In this document: positions 1 to 7,122 of the stretch, one piece after another
Layout of the letters: each line of letters starts with the position of its first letter
How positions within the stretch are numbered: position 1 is the stretch's first letter
Source of the DNA: DATKMG01 sp035541995
Lineage (GTDB): Bacteria > Acidobacteriota > Terriglobia > Versatilivoradales > Versatilivoraceae
Length of the DNA: 8,465 nucleotides
Assembly: GCA_035541995.1 (NCBI GenBank)
Contig: DATKMG010000133.1
Span: 1-8,465 of the forward strand
Direction of reading: 5' to 3'
Position numbers and translations under genes: made by a program
The notes under the pieces: model-generated
What the model saw: only the letters and a program-made list of their open reading frames with translations
Told to the model about the DNA's origin: nothing
Databases searched by the model: none

Positions 1-504
1 CGAGTAGCTTGTCTGCTGGCATTGAGCGTTCTCACGAGTTGTGGTGGGCGGACAGCTGCTACTGGTGTGGATGCTGAGTCCCTGGAGTCGCTACGTACTG
101 AGGCACTGGCCCTCAGCGATCAGCTCGTGGGTATCTATAAGAGTGGAGACTGGCGCGCCCTACTTTCGTTGTTGGACCCAGGTTATTTGGGGACGGCGCC
201 TGGAATCCAGTGGAATCTAGCTGCGCTGCAGCGTGAGTTTCCCAAAATTCGGCTGAGCGAGTACCATCGCGAAGCCTTCATCGTGAAGAAGCTGGCACCA
301 GGGATGGTCTTGCTGAATGAGGACGGCACACTGAGAGAAACATATGACGGCCAGGATATTTCCGGTCGCTACCGCTTTACGACGATTTGGGTAAAACGCG
401 CCGGTTCGTGGCGACTCCTCTTTGAGCAGGAAGTACCATTGGCGGAAGAAGGGTTGGGAGCGGGAATCCCTGGCAAAGGAAGTCCTTCAGGAATGCGTCA
501 CTAG
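1..504 (+). CDS. NTF2-like (DUF4440/SnoaL-type) lipoprotein, 5' partial
   Basis: The reading frame is open from the first base, so the true start lies left of the window; 167 codons are visible before the TAG. The first visible residues are the end of a lipoprotein signal peptide: a hydrophobic stretch ending in the lipobox L11-T12-S13-C14 (Cys codon at 40-42). The mature protein would be lipid-anchored at that Cys and exposed in the periplasm or on the outer membrane. The rest resembles the DUF4440/SnoaL group of NTF2-like cone folds: an N-terminal helix (ALSDQLVGIYKSGDW), a helix-and-strand middle, then paired strands around RYRFTTIWVKRAGSWRLLFEQE, the usual end of such domains. The TTG at 22 would cut the signal peptide and is unlikely to be the start. 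Small NTF2-like proteins can be enzymes or ligand binders, and no catalytic residue can be assigned. Its operon context lies outside the window. Confidence 0.75.
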   Translation, partial: RVACLLALSVLTSCGGRTAATGVDAESLESLRTEALALSDQLVGIYKSGDWRALLSLLDPGYLGTAPGIQWNLAALQREFPKIRLSEYHREAFIVKKLAPGMVLLNEDGTLRETYDGQDISGRYRFTTIWVKRAGSWRLLFEQEVPLAEEGLGAGIPGKGSPSGMRH

Positions 505-948
505 TTTGAACTGCCAAGTTCACAACGCCCTTGTTCGACGTCATCTGCGAAGAACAGCATCCGGATCGCGACAAGGCAGAGCCGTAGTGCCACTGGTGGC
601 CCAAGATCGGGCTTGGGCGGGAGGGGAAACGAGTAGAGGTTCAAACCGGGTGTTGCAGCACCGAAAGCGCATGCCGGTACGCCGAATTTCGCCCCGAACC
701 TAGGGTAGCGAAGCATGGAGATTCCAAGAGCATAACCGAGACCAGGGAAAATATGTCGAAAGAGATGTCCATGCAGCACTCGGTAGGAGCGAAGCAGTAT
801 GCGAATCAGCAATGAGGAGATAAAATTCCAGATGCAAAGAGATTCGAGATGCAGAGGCCTTATTGAGGCGGGTACGAGTGTAACGTCGATAAGGAACCAG
901 CAATTCTGAGTCGTAAAGAGGAGCCTGTCTCCGCTTTGATGGCATTAT
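505..948. other. Gene-poor stretch with no supportable gene
   Basis: This stretch separates the lipoprotein gene from the DinB-like gene. Open frames exist on both strands, the longest on the minus strand at 501-812 (103 codons), with a second minus frame at 700-990. Neither has a clear ribosome binding site, and neither translation resembles a family I know. The minus frame at 501-812 is rich in Pro, Gly and aromatic residues and could be a decayed gene, but I cannot show this. A perfect 7-bp inverted repeat (599-605 with 612-618, 6-base loop) has no T-run on either side, so it does not look like an intrinsic terminator. I see no tRNA, repeat array or recognisable promoter. Confidence 0.45.
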
Positions 949-972
949 GTGTTGAACCGAAAGGAAGCATTT

Positions 973-1419
973 ATGGAACATATAGCACAAGAGATTAGGA
1001 CTATTGTGAAAGAGACCTCGGAGCTTTTGTCACGTATGGAGCCAGATGAAGTTTCATACAAAGAGGGTCCGAACAAATGGTCCAAGAAAGAAATGTTAGG
1101 TCATTTGATTGATTCCGCCGCAAACAATCATCAGCGGTTTGTGAGAGCGTCTTACTATGCTGCGGAGGAATTCCCCCAATACAGTCAAATCGATTGGGTT
1201 CGGATCCAGCAATACCATGAGTCAGAGTGGCCGGAGCTGGTAGCACTCTGGTCTGCCTACAACCGTCACTTGTGTCATGTCATTGAGCACCTCCCGGAAG
1301 AGGCATTTTCTGCACCCTGCAACATTGGGCGGGAGGAACCCGTACAACTAGGGTTCGTAATTGAGGACTACCTTCGCCACTTGCGGCATCACTTAAGTAA
1401 GCTACTGGAAAAGACATAG
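973..1419 (+). CDS. DinB/YfiT-family putative metal-dependent protein
   Basis: This 148-residue protein has the size and layout of the DinB_2/YfiT four-helix-bundle superfamily, which includes bacillithiol- and mycothiol-dependent transferases and many uncharacterised members. The first helix is followed by the typical W36-S37-K38-K39-E40-x-L-G-H44-L-I-D element. The C-terminal helix carries D132-Y-L-R-H136-L-R-H139-H140. In this family one His from the first motif and two from the last helix bind a divalent metal; H44, H136 and H140 fit best. I chose ATG 973 because AAGGAA lies about 7 bases upstream; an in-frame GTG at 949 would add eight residues and lacks a comparable site. The protein is cytosolic, with no signal peptide. 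It appears monocistronic, with a hairpin terminator behind it. Its substrate cannot be told from sequence, and a link to the methyltransferase operon is not indicated. Confidence 0.82.
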   Translation: MEHIAQEIRTIVKETSELLSRMEPDEVSYKEGPNKWSKKEMLGHLIDSAANNHQRFVRASYYAAEEFPQYSQIDWVRIQQYHESEWPELVALWSAYNRHLCHVIEHLPEEAFSAPCNIGREEPVQLGFVIEDYLRHLRHHLSKLLEKT

Positions 1420-1469
1420 GATTTGTCCCTCCCGCCAGTTCTCATTTCTGCTCCCCACTCCCTGCTTTC

Positions 1470-1500
1470 AAGGGACCAAGAGTCCCTTCCTGGTTTTCTT
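1470..1500 (+). terminator. Likely intrinsic terminator after the DinB-like gene
   Basis: A perfect 7-bp inverted repeat, AAGGGAC (1470-1476) and GTCCCTT (1482-1488), encloses a 5-base loop. It is followed by a T-rich tail, CCTGGTTTTCTT, ending at 1500. It starts 50 bases past the stop of the DinB-like gene and reads correctly for the + strand. The tail begins with a few non-T bases, so it is a moderate rather than a perfect terminator. Confidence 0.5.
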
Positions 1501-1711
1501 ATACTCTGATCAGCCGTTCGGTTTCTTTGGAATGCAACAAACCATTGCAGTTGTCGCCTGATTTCTTGCCCATCAGCTGAGCACGGCCTGATTAAGGGCA
1601 CTCAATTCAAGAAGATACAACCTGGCACTTCCGATGCTCTAAGGCCAGTCAGGATAGAGGGACCGGGAGAATAGAGAACAGACTCTTTTCAAGGGAGGAG
1701 AGGGGGTCCTT

Positions 1712-2224
1712 ATGAGAAAGGATTTGTTTCTAAGCTTCCTTGTTGTTTTGTTCTCGACTATTGGTGCATTCAGTCAGCCGACCCAGGAAAGCCACATCTC
1801 GAAAGGATATGGCTACGTCTATGGAGGGCCTGGTGCCACGATTGCCTTCTGTGACTGCGGGAATGAAGCAACAGTTGCGATTGGCGGTGGAGGAGAGGGA
1901 TTGTTAAAGGGGGGCTTTGGATTGGGAATCGATGGGGGGTACTTTTTTGTCCCCAGTGTTGGGGCGCAGTATGGCATAGGCCTTGTATCGCCCAGCGCAC
2001 TCTACCAGTTCAAAACCAGGGGCAAGACCAATCCATTTGTCCTGGGTGGCTACACGCTGGCCTTCCGCGGCGGTGTTGCCAACCTGGTTCATTTCGGGGG
2101 AGGTGTCAACCACTGGCTGGGCCAGCATTGGGGGTTGCGATTGGAGGTGCGCTACCTGATGTCTCCGCAATATCCAGGCGAAGCAGGGGCCCTACAATTC
2201 AGGGTGGGCGCCTTGATTCGTTAG
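1712..2224 (+). CDS. Small outer-membrane beta-barrel protein
   Basis: This 170-residue protein starts with a clear signal peptide: M-R-K-D, then a hydrophobic core LFLSFLVVLFSTIGAFS, with probable cleavage after S21. The remainder is short Gly- and aromatic-rich strands separated by turns (GGGGEGLLKGGFGLGIDGGYFFV, then PFVLGGYTLAFRGGVANLVHFGGGVNHW, then GLRLEVRYLM), ending in a final strand FRVGALIR. This pattern fits a single-domain barrel of about eight strands in the outer membrane. Proteins with this strand series are, from memory, common in Acidobacteriota and usually annotated only as outer-membrane beta-barrel or hypothetical. A purine-rich GGGAGGAG at 1693-1700 precedes the ATG by 11 bases. 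A C-D-C pair in the N-terminal part of the mature protein is unusual for a barrel. The stop overlaps the stop of the convergent activator gene in the shared bases TTAG (2221-2224). Its role, whether structural, transport or sensing, is unknown. Confidence 0.75.
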   Translation: MRKDLFLSFLVVLFSTIGAFSQPTQESHISKGYGYVYGGPGATIAFCDCGNEATVAIGGGGEGLLKGGFGLGIDGGYFFVPSVGAQYGIGLVSPSALYQFKTRGKTNPFVLGGYTLAFRGGVANLVHFGGGVNHWLGQHWGLRLEVRYLMSPQYPGEAGALQFRVGALIR

Positions 2225-3741
2225 GCAGGAAAATTCATGTTCTCTACAAATAGTTCTTGGAACCGGGGGTCCGATCCCAGAGAAATATGCCGGATCTTGC
2301 TGCGGACCTCCGGGAGGGTCTGATGGAGCAGCGTCTTGGAGAGCAATGCCATTTTGGCGCCACGCAGGGCGGTGTTTCCTGCAGGATGAATGTGTTCTAG
2401 GTCGACTTCCAAAAGCCCGATACGGCGAGCGCTGTGTCGGTTGACGTAGTTGCCGAATGCCCCGGCCAGGTAAAGGATGCAGAGGTCCTCAAGCCGGGCG
2501 CCGATCTTTTCCAGGAGAACTCGTAGTCCGGCGGCAATGGCCCCTTTAGCCAATTGCAGTTCGCGAATGTCACTTTGGGTAAGATTCACGGGCGGCTGCA
2601 ATTCCAATACTCCATTACAATTTGAGAGTCGGCCATTGGGTTGGATAGAACCAAGTTCCAAACCAGCGGATACAGCGTCGACTAACCCGCTTCCGCAGAT
2701 TCCGCGTGCTGCGACGTTTCCGAGAACGTGGCAATGAAGTTGGTTCCCCCGAAGGGAGACACCCGTAATAGCCCCCAGGGCGGCGCGCATTCCCATGCGG
2801 ATCCGGCCAGCCTCGAAGGCAGGGCCGGCTGCTGTCGAAGCACAAATCAGATTTTCGCAGTTTCCCACTACGATCTCTCCATTCGTTCCTAAGTCGGCCA
2901 GAGCAGATAGTCCATTGCTGTCTGCCAATCCCGTGGCCAACACACCGGCGAGGATATCACTGCCCACAAACCCCCCTACACAGGGAAGGAAGTGAACATC
3001 CGGATCGCCACATCCGATCCATCCGAGCTCCGGGCTGCTCAGAGTTTCCAGTCCGTCGCGCACCGGCTCAAAAGGGACATGAGACAGAGGCTCCACATGA
3101 ATTCCGCAAAAGAGATGATGCATCACGGTGTTGCCCACCAGCACCACGTTGCGCAGACCGGTGGAATCAAGCTTGGTGTCATTCAGGGCCCCGAGAAGCA
3201 GGTTACCTAGGACCTCACGAATTTCCAGAGTAAGCTTGCCCCTTGAAGGGTTCCCTTCAGCGAGGGCATATTGAATTCGGCTCATCACATCGGCTCCATG
3301 GATGGCCTGAGGATTAAGGGCTGTTTTTACTGCCAGCACTTGACCGTTCGACAAATCCAGGAGTTGCACAACTAATGTGGTTGTCCCAACATCGATGGCC
3401 GCGCCTAGCCCCTCTGCGGGTTCGTAGTCGAAGCGCGTATCGTCTGACAATATGGGGATTTCCCATTGCGCAATCTCCAGCGTCATGGGTTTTTCTGCGT
3501 ACGACTGACAGGCCAGACGCCAACCCGCTTCAATCTCGACGGTCGTTAACGCGTCCTGGTCAGCTATTGTCACCGGCAGGGAACCATCGAGGACTTTAAT
3601 TCGGCACCCACGACATCGGCCCTCACCCCCGCAGGGGAACTCCACTCCGTATGCGAACAAGATGTCCAGTAGCGGAGTTCCCACCTCCACCTCCAGAGTC
3701 TCGTCGAGAGGCATAAGATGGATAGGAACTTTCTCGGTCAT
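2221..3741 (-). CDS. Reductive activator of corrinoid proteins: [2Fe-2S] ferredoxin plus ASKHA domain (RamA/RACo-like)
   Basis: This 506-residue protein would return inactive Co(II) corrinoid to Co(I), using an external electron donor and ATP. Residues 1-90 are a plant-type ferredoxin domain with C37-x5-C43-x2-C46 and a fourth ligand at C78, the expected [2Fe-2S] set. The rest is the DUF4445/ASKHA fold (actin-like ATPase). It shows a phosphate-1 loop at D117-V-G-T-T-T, the LVGNTVMHH segment, A-D-L-G-T-N-G-E, the S-T-A-A-G-P-A-F-E-A-G loop and Y-L-A-G-A-F-G-N-Y near the C-terminus. The cluster type differs from archaeal RamA, which carries C-terminal [4Fe-4S] ferredoxin motifs, and matches bacterial RACo and O-demethylase activating enzymes. 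It is somewhat shorter than RACo, as are many bacterial members. The start overlaps the stop of the upstream MtaA-like gene by ATGA and lacks its own ribosome site, so translation is probably coupled. It is the last gene of the operon. Confidence 0.93.
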   Translation of the reverse strand: MTEKVPIHLMPLDETLEVEVGTPLLDILFAYGVEFPCGGEGRCRGCRIKVLDGSLPVTIADQDALTTVEIEAGWRLACQSYAEKPMTLEIAQWEIPILSDDTRFDYEPAEGLGAAIDVGTTTLVVQLLDLSNGQVLAVKTALNPQAIHGADVMSRIQYALAEGNPSRGKLTLEIREVLGNLLLGALNDTKLDSTGLRNVVLVGNTVMHHLFCGIHVEPLSHVPFEPVRDGLETLSSPELGWIGCGDPDVHFLPCVGGFVGSDILAGVLATGLADSNGLSALADLGTNGEIVVGNCENLICASTAAGPAFEAGRIRMGMRAALGAITGVSLRGNQLHCHVLGNVAARGICGSGLVDAVSAGLELGSIQPNGRLSNCNGVLELQPPVNLTQSDIRELQLAKGAIAAGLRVLLEKIGARLEDLCILYLAGAFGNYVNRHSARRIGLLEVDLEHIHPAGNTALRGAKMALLSKTLLHQTLPEVRSKIRHISLGSDPRFQELFVENMNFPA

Positions 3742-4760
3742 ATGCAGGCAGGGGCGTGGGTTGCTGCGAAGCAGGTCATGGCCCGGAGATTGGGCTCCGG
3801 CGTATCTCGGGGGACCTCACAGCCCGCCGAGACGATGTAGCGGCTCGAGGCCTGACGGAAACACTCTTCCAGGGCAGATAGGATCGTATCGGGGGTGCCA
3901 TCGCGCAGGACGCGCACCGGATCAATGTTGCCTGCCAGTGTTTGGGAAGGGCCCATTTCCTGGCGAGCCTCGCCAAGAGGGGCCATCCAGTCCAGGTCGA
4001 CCTGTTCGGCCGCGACTGCGGCCATGCCGCGAAAGAGCTTGCGGGTATTCCCACATATATGCAGCCTGACGCGCGTACCCATAGCGTGAAGTTCCTCAAT
4101 CAGCCTCTTCTCATAGGGCAGGACGTAATCGAAGTACAATCTGGGACCAATGAGAGATGCAGCCGCATCCCCCACTCCAATCAGATCCGCTCCCGCTTCT
4201 ACTTGGGCGCGGGCAAAGCGGAGCGCCACTTGAAGCGAAAGCTCGAAGAGGTCCTTCACGAAGTCCGCATCGTCAATGAAGTCCAGCATCAGGGTGTTTA
4301 GGCCTCGAAGGTCGGCGGCCAAAGCGCACGGACCTTCAACCCAGCCTTCCACCAGCAGTTCCAGCCCTGTCTGCTCACGGAGAAGGGCTACGCCTTGCAC
4401 CCGGTCCAACATTCGCCCTCGCGCCTGCGGGTCAGGTAGCTTCAATCTGGCGAGGGTTGACTTATCGCGGAGGAGCGCCTGATTCTCGACAATGGCGGGA
4501 GGTTGATTCTCAAACCATTCCAGGGTGGCTCCCAGATCAGCAGCCTCTCGGGCAGGATCAGATATGACCGAGACATAGTCAAAGTGAAAGTCCGATGCAA
4601 CCTTGAGCTGAGCTTCGGCAAGAATCCTGAAGTCAGAGACATACTTCCGATAGTTGACCCTCAGCAAATCCCCTGCGAACATCATGGTAATAGGCATCAA
4701 AGGGAGGCGGTCGACCGGAGATCCCTCATACATGGCCAGGATTCGTTGTCGGCCGGTCAT
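3738..4760 (-). CDS. MtaA-like URO-D family methyltransferase (candidate second methyltransferase)
   Basis: This 340-residue protein belongs to the uroporphyrinogen-decarboxylase superfamily, in the MtaA/MtbA/CmuA branch rather than true HemE. It opens with the family's M-T-G-R-Q-R-I-L-A-M-Y-x-G-x-P-V-D-R-L-P. It carries the zinc ligand pattern of methylcobalamin:thiol methyltransferases: H234-x-C236 (R-L-H-I-C-G-N-T) and C314 (S-A-G-C-E-V-P-R-D-T-P). Other family marks are G-A-D-L-I-G-V-G-D and the A-G-N-I-D-P strand. In methanogens such proteins move methyl from a corrinoid protein to coenzyme M; CoM is not expected in most bacteria, so the thiol here is unknown. The start overlaps the stop of the DUF1638 gene by ATGA, and a GAGGAA lies 8 bases upstream inside that gene. 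Its own stop overlaps the activator start. A role in the first demethylation step, rather than the second transfer, cannot be excluded. Confidence 0.87.
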   Translation of the reverse strand: MTGRQRILAMYEGSPVDRLPLMPITMMFAGDLLRVNYRKYVSDFRILAEAQLKVASDFHFDYVSVISDPAREAADLGATLEWFENQPPAIVENQALLRDKSTLARLKLPDPQARGRMLDRVQGVALLREQTGLELLVEGWVEGPCALAADLRGLNTLMLDFIDDADFVKDLFELSLQVALRFARAQVEAGADLIGVGDAAASLIGPRLYFDYVLPYEKRLIEELHAMGTRVRLHICGNTRKLFRGMAAVAAEQVDLDWMAPLGEARQEMGPSQTLAGNIDPVRVLRDGTPDTILSALEECFRQASSRYIVSAGCEVPRDTPEPNLRAMTCFAATHAPACI

Positions 4761-5506
4761 GTCGAAGATTCCTCGGCTCGAATGATATTGTCATCGTAGG
4801 TGGCGGCCACCCGGAAGCCCCTGGGAACAACCAGGAAATCCTGTTCAGGCCAGTGCCCGGACACGAGCTGTTCAAACAAGACCAGGCTTCCGTTTATCTT
4901 CTCGAAGGCCCAACCCCGCTGGCCGGCTTCCTGGCGGGCAAGCTGCTCAAAGCGATTGTCTGCCTCCAGACCAACTTCAATATACGTTAGCTGGCGATAA
5001 TGGTGCTGGTATTGGATGAACTGATCGTAGAGGTAACGACCGTTTTCGTCGCCGTATTTCTCAATGAGCTCCTGGAGGTTGTAACTCACACCCACTTTTT
5101 TGAGAAGTATAGGATTGCTGGCCTGCTCCAGGTTTCCTCCGCGCTCAATCCACCCCGGGGAACGAAAATAGACGCCAGAGTGGGATTCAAAGTACTCCGC
5201 ATAGCGTTGGTGACTCCCTAGCAACAAAGCAATGCAGTCGTGGGCTCTAGGGACCACCAATGGCAGAGCCCTTGCATTGAGTCCCAACAGGCCGTTACCA
5301 CAGAGCGCATAGCCTAACAGAACGGCCTCGTACTGGGAAGAATCTACCTGGTCAATCACTTCCTGTAGGCGCGACTGCATGGCAACGCCACCCAGGTCGT
5401 GAAGACCTTTGGGAAGAAACTCAACATCCACCAAATGGGGCGAGCGGGCCACGGCAAAACAAATCTCGCGGTACAACACCTCACAGCCGATCAGTTTTAG
5501 TCTCAT
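4757..5506 (-). CDS. DUF1638 protein of unknown function linked to corrinoid methyl transfer
   Basis: This 249-residue cytosolic protein matches DUF1638 as I know it. The match covers an N-terminal L-I-G-C8-E-V-L, then L-P-K-G-L-H-D, the G-Y-A-L-C69-G-N-G loop, V-P-R-A-H89-D90-C91 followed by a hydrophobic L-L-L-G-S, and G-V-Y-F-R-S-P-G-W119. Three cysteines (C8, C69, C91) and H89 sit at family-conserved places and would suit a metal or corrinoid-ligand site, but this is inference. DUF1638 genes are known as neighbours of methylamine and other corrinoid methyltransferase genes in archaea and bacteria; no activity is established to my knowledge. The last third (Y-D-Q-F-I-Q-Y-Q-H-H-Y onward) is less distinctive. 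The start codon at 5506 has no good ribosome site; an ATG 13 bases further upstream is out of frame. The stop overlaps the start of the MtaA-like gene by ATGA. Confidence 0.85.
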   Translation of the reverse strand: MRLKLIGCEVLYREICFAVARSPHLVDVEFLPKGLHDLGGVAMQSRLQEVIDQVDSSQYEAVLLGYALCGNGLLGLNARALPLVVPRAHDCIALLLGSHQRYAEYFESHSGVYFRSPGWIERGGNLEQASNPILLKKVGVSYNLQELIEKYGDENGRYLYDQFIQYQHHYRQLTYIEVGLEADNRFEQLARQEAGQRGWAFEKINGSLVLFEQLVSGHWPEQDFLVVPRGFRVAATYDDNIIRAEESST

Positions 5507-5548
5507 AGATGGGAGTCATGCAGCTACAGCTAAATGATCGGTGCTACT

Positions 5549-5587
5549 GAGGACCTGTAACATAGGTTTGCATGGGTACAGGGACTC
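5549..5587. other. Imperfect hairpin in the intercistronic gap
   Basis: The 90-base gap between the homocysteine methyltransferase and DUF1638 genes holds an 11-bp inverted repeat with two central mismatches (5549-5559 with 5577-5587, 17-base loop). No T-run follows in the direction of transcription (minus strand), so it is not a standard terminator. It could be an mRNA processing or stabilising element, or chance. Confidence 0.25.
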
Positions 5588-5596
5588 TCTATAAGC

Positions 5597-6469
5597 TCAA
5601 ATCATGCTTGCGAGCCTCCTGGCGCAAGCGGCAATGAATGAGGGTTGCGTGCCGCAGCATCCGCCAAAAAAGGTTGCTCCGGCTTTCACCATGGCAGGAA
5701 CGTGGGAGGCATATTCTTCAGGAGAAATCCGATAAGTTGGGACTCCATCGACTACTTCAGGCAATCCGGCGTTGGGTTTGATCCAGACGGGAAGAGAACT
5801 AGACACACGCAGTCTCTCACAAATCGGAATGCACTCGGCGATTCCCAGGCCACAGTTGGCACCCACTGCAGCGGCTCCGGCCTCGGCCATCTTCTGCGCG
5901 ACCTGCTCGGGCGAATGCCCCATCATCGTACGGTCTTTTTGCTTACCGGTATCAAAAACGAAAGAAACGAGGACAGGCAATTGGGTCGAAAGAGCGGCCA
6001 TCACTCCCAATCGCGCCTCAGCCAAATCGCTCATGGTCTCGAAAATCAATGCATCAGCCCCTGCTTCTGCTAGAAATTGGGCTTGTTCTCGAAAAGCATC
6101 GGAAATTTCTGCTTCACTGGTCTCTCCCATCATGAGCATCTTCCCAGTTGGGCCCAAAGAAGCAAAGACGCCAGCCTGCCCAGCCGCTGCGCGTCTCGAT
6201 ATGCGGACACCCTCCAAGTTGATCTCCCGGATCCGATCGGCTAGGCCATGGCCAGCCAGGGTAATCCGGTTGGACCGAAATGTATTGGTCAGAATGACCT
6301 GGCTGCCGGCATCGACATAAGCTTTCGCCACACTCTCTACGGCCTCCGGCTTCTTCAAATTCCAACCATCAGGACATTCGCCCAGACCCAAGCCCCGACG
6401 CTGCAACTCAGTTCCCCAAGCACCATCGGTAAGGACAGGCTTTCGAGCTACCCATTTGTCTAGTGTCAT
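5597..6469 (-). CDS. Homocysteine S-methyltransferase-family protein
   Basis: This 290-residue protein is a stand-alone homocysteine-binding TIM barrel like the first module of MetH, or like betaine- and S-methylmethionine-homocysteine methyltransferases. It begins with the family signature V-L-T-D-G-A-W-G-T-E-L and continues with A-G-S-Q-V-I-L-T-N-T-F and S-L-G-P-T-G-K. It carries the zinc site for activating the thiol: C206 in G-A-N-C-G, and C271-C272 in F-F-G-G-C-C-G-T. No folate, cobalamin or AdoMet domain is attached. The neighbouring corrinoid protein gene overlaps it by ATGA, so the two are probably made together and act as partners, like the first and third MetH modules separated. Expected reaction: methyl-Co(III) plus homocysteine gives Co(I) plus methionine. 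Another thiol or sulfonium substrate is possible, since this family is also used for selenocysteine and S-methylmethionine chemistry. It is followed by a 90-base gap before DUF1638. Confidence 0.9.
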   Translation of the reverse strand: MTLDKWVARKPVLTDGAWGTELQRRGLGLGECPDGWNLKKPEAVESVAKAYVDAGSQVILTNTFRSNRITLAGHGLADRIREINLEGVRISRRAAAGQAGVFASLGPTGKMLMMGETSEAEISDAFREQAQFLAEAGADALIFETMSDLAEARLGVMAALSTQLPVLVSFVFDTGKQKDRTMMGHSPEQVAQKMAEAGAAAVGANCGLGIAECIPICERLRVSSSLPVWIKPNAGLPEVVDGVPTYRISPEEYASHVPAMVKAGATFFGGCCGTQPSFIAACARRLASMI

Positions 6470-7110
6470 TGGGCCGGTCTCTCCGCATGCATCAGCTTTC
6501 GGGCCAGGGTGACAGCCGATGCTGCGTTTTCGCCATAGCCATCAGCGCCAATCTGATCGGCAAAATGTTGAGTGATAGGCGCCCCGCCAATCAGTACCTT
6601 CACCTGCTGGCGGATTCCAGCCTGCTGCAAGGCATCGATCGTGGTCTTCATGGAAGGCATGGTCACTGTTAGGAGGGCCGACAGGCAAACGAGGTGCGGA
6701 CTCTTCTCTTTCACGGCAGTGACAAACTTGTCGGGTGCAACGTCAGCGCCCAGGTCGACCACTTCAAACCCTCCACCTTCTAACATGGAGGCGACAATGT
6801 TCTTGCCGATGTCATGCAAGTCGCCCTTCACGGTCCCAATAATTACGCGACCAGCCGGCTGAGCGCCGCTGGCGGTGAGCAAGGGTCGGACCAACATCAG
6901 GGACGATTTCATGGCCCTAGCTGAAATTAGCATTTCCGGGACAAAATATTCCTCACATTCGAATCGGCGGCCCACTTCATCCATGGCGGGGACCATGAAT
7001 CTCTGTACCAGTTCCAACGGATCTACCTTATCAGCCAGAGCCTTTTCTGTTGCCGCGATCGCTCCTTTCATGTTGCCTGCCAGAATCGCATCGTACAATT
7101 CCTTGGACAT
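6466..7110 (-). CDS. Methyltransferase corrinoid protein (MtaC/MtbC type)
   Basis: This 214-residue protein carries the methyl group on cobalt between the methyltransferases. Residues 1-85 form the four-helix cap (B12-binding-2, with V-P-A-M-D-E-V-G-R-R-F and Y-F-V-P-E-M-L-I-S-A). Residues 86-210 form the Rossmann-like cobalamin domain. The base-off/His-on motif is intact: D97-L-H99-D-I-G102, where H99 would be the lower cobalt ligand. It is followed by S144-A-L-L-T-V-T and G175-G176, the other parts of the B12 binding signature. Length and layout match MtaC, MtbC, MtmC and bacterial O-demethylase corrinoid proteins. A strong ribosome site sets the start. It lies 122 bases after the first URO-D gene, and its stop overlaps the homocysteine methyltransferase start. 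The gap shows no terminator, which supports one operon. Confidence 0.96.
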   Translation of the reverse strand: MSKELYDAILAGNMKGAIAATEKALADKVDPLELVQRFMVPAMDEVGRRFECEEYFVPEMLISARAMKSSLMLVRPLLTASGAQPAGRVIIGTVKGDLHDIGKNIVASMLEGGGFEVVDLGADVAPDKFVTAVKEKSPHLVCLSALLTVTMPSMKTTIDALQQAGIRQQVKVLIGGAPITQHFADQIGADGYGENAASAVTLARKLMHAERPAQ

Positions 7111-7115
7111 GTCTG

Positions 7116-7122
7116 CCTCCTT
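7116..7122 (-). promoter_or_regulatory. Strong ribosome binding site of the corrinoid protein gene
   Basis: On the minus strand AAGGAGG stands 5 bases before the ATG at 7110. It is the best Shine-Dalgarno match in the operon, consistent with the corrinoid protein being made in larger amounts than its enzymes. Confidence 0.8.

Noticed and set aside
22..24. TTG as the start of the lipoprotein gene
   Set aside because: It would cut the signal peptide to a few residues before the lipobox Cys; the frame is open to base 1, so the gene is 5' truncated by the window.
599..618. Perfect 7-bp inverted repeat as a terminator of the lipoprotein gene
   Set aside because: It is about 95 bases past the stop and is followed by G- and A-rich sequence, not T residues, on the + strand; the other direction also lacks a T-run.
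949..951. GTG as the start of the DinB-like gene
   Set aside because: ATG 973 has AAGGAA at proper spacing and begins the first family helix; the extra eight residues are not typical.
3738..4760. True uroporphyrinogen decarboxylase (HemE)
   Set aside because: The H-x-C plus downstream Cys zinc pattern and the corrinoid operon context point to the methyltransferase branch; no other heme synthesis gene is present.
5772..6320. Long + strand open frame opposite the homocysteine methyltransferase gene
   Set aside because: It is antisense to a clear family member with intact zinc motifs and its translation has no domain features.
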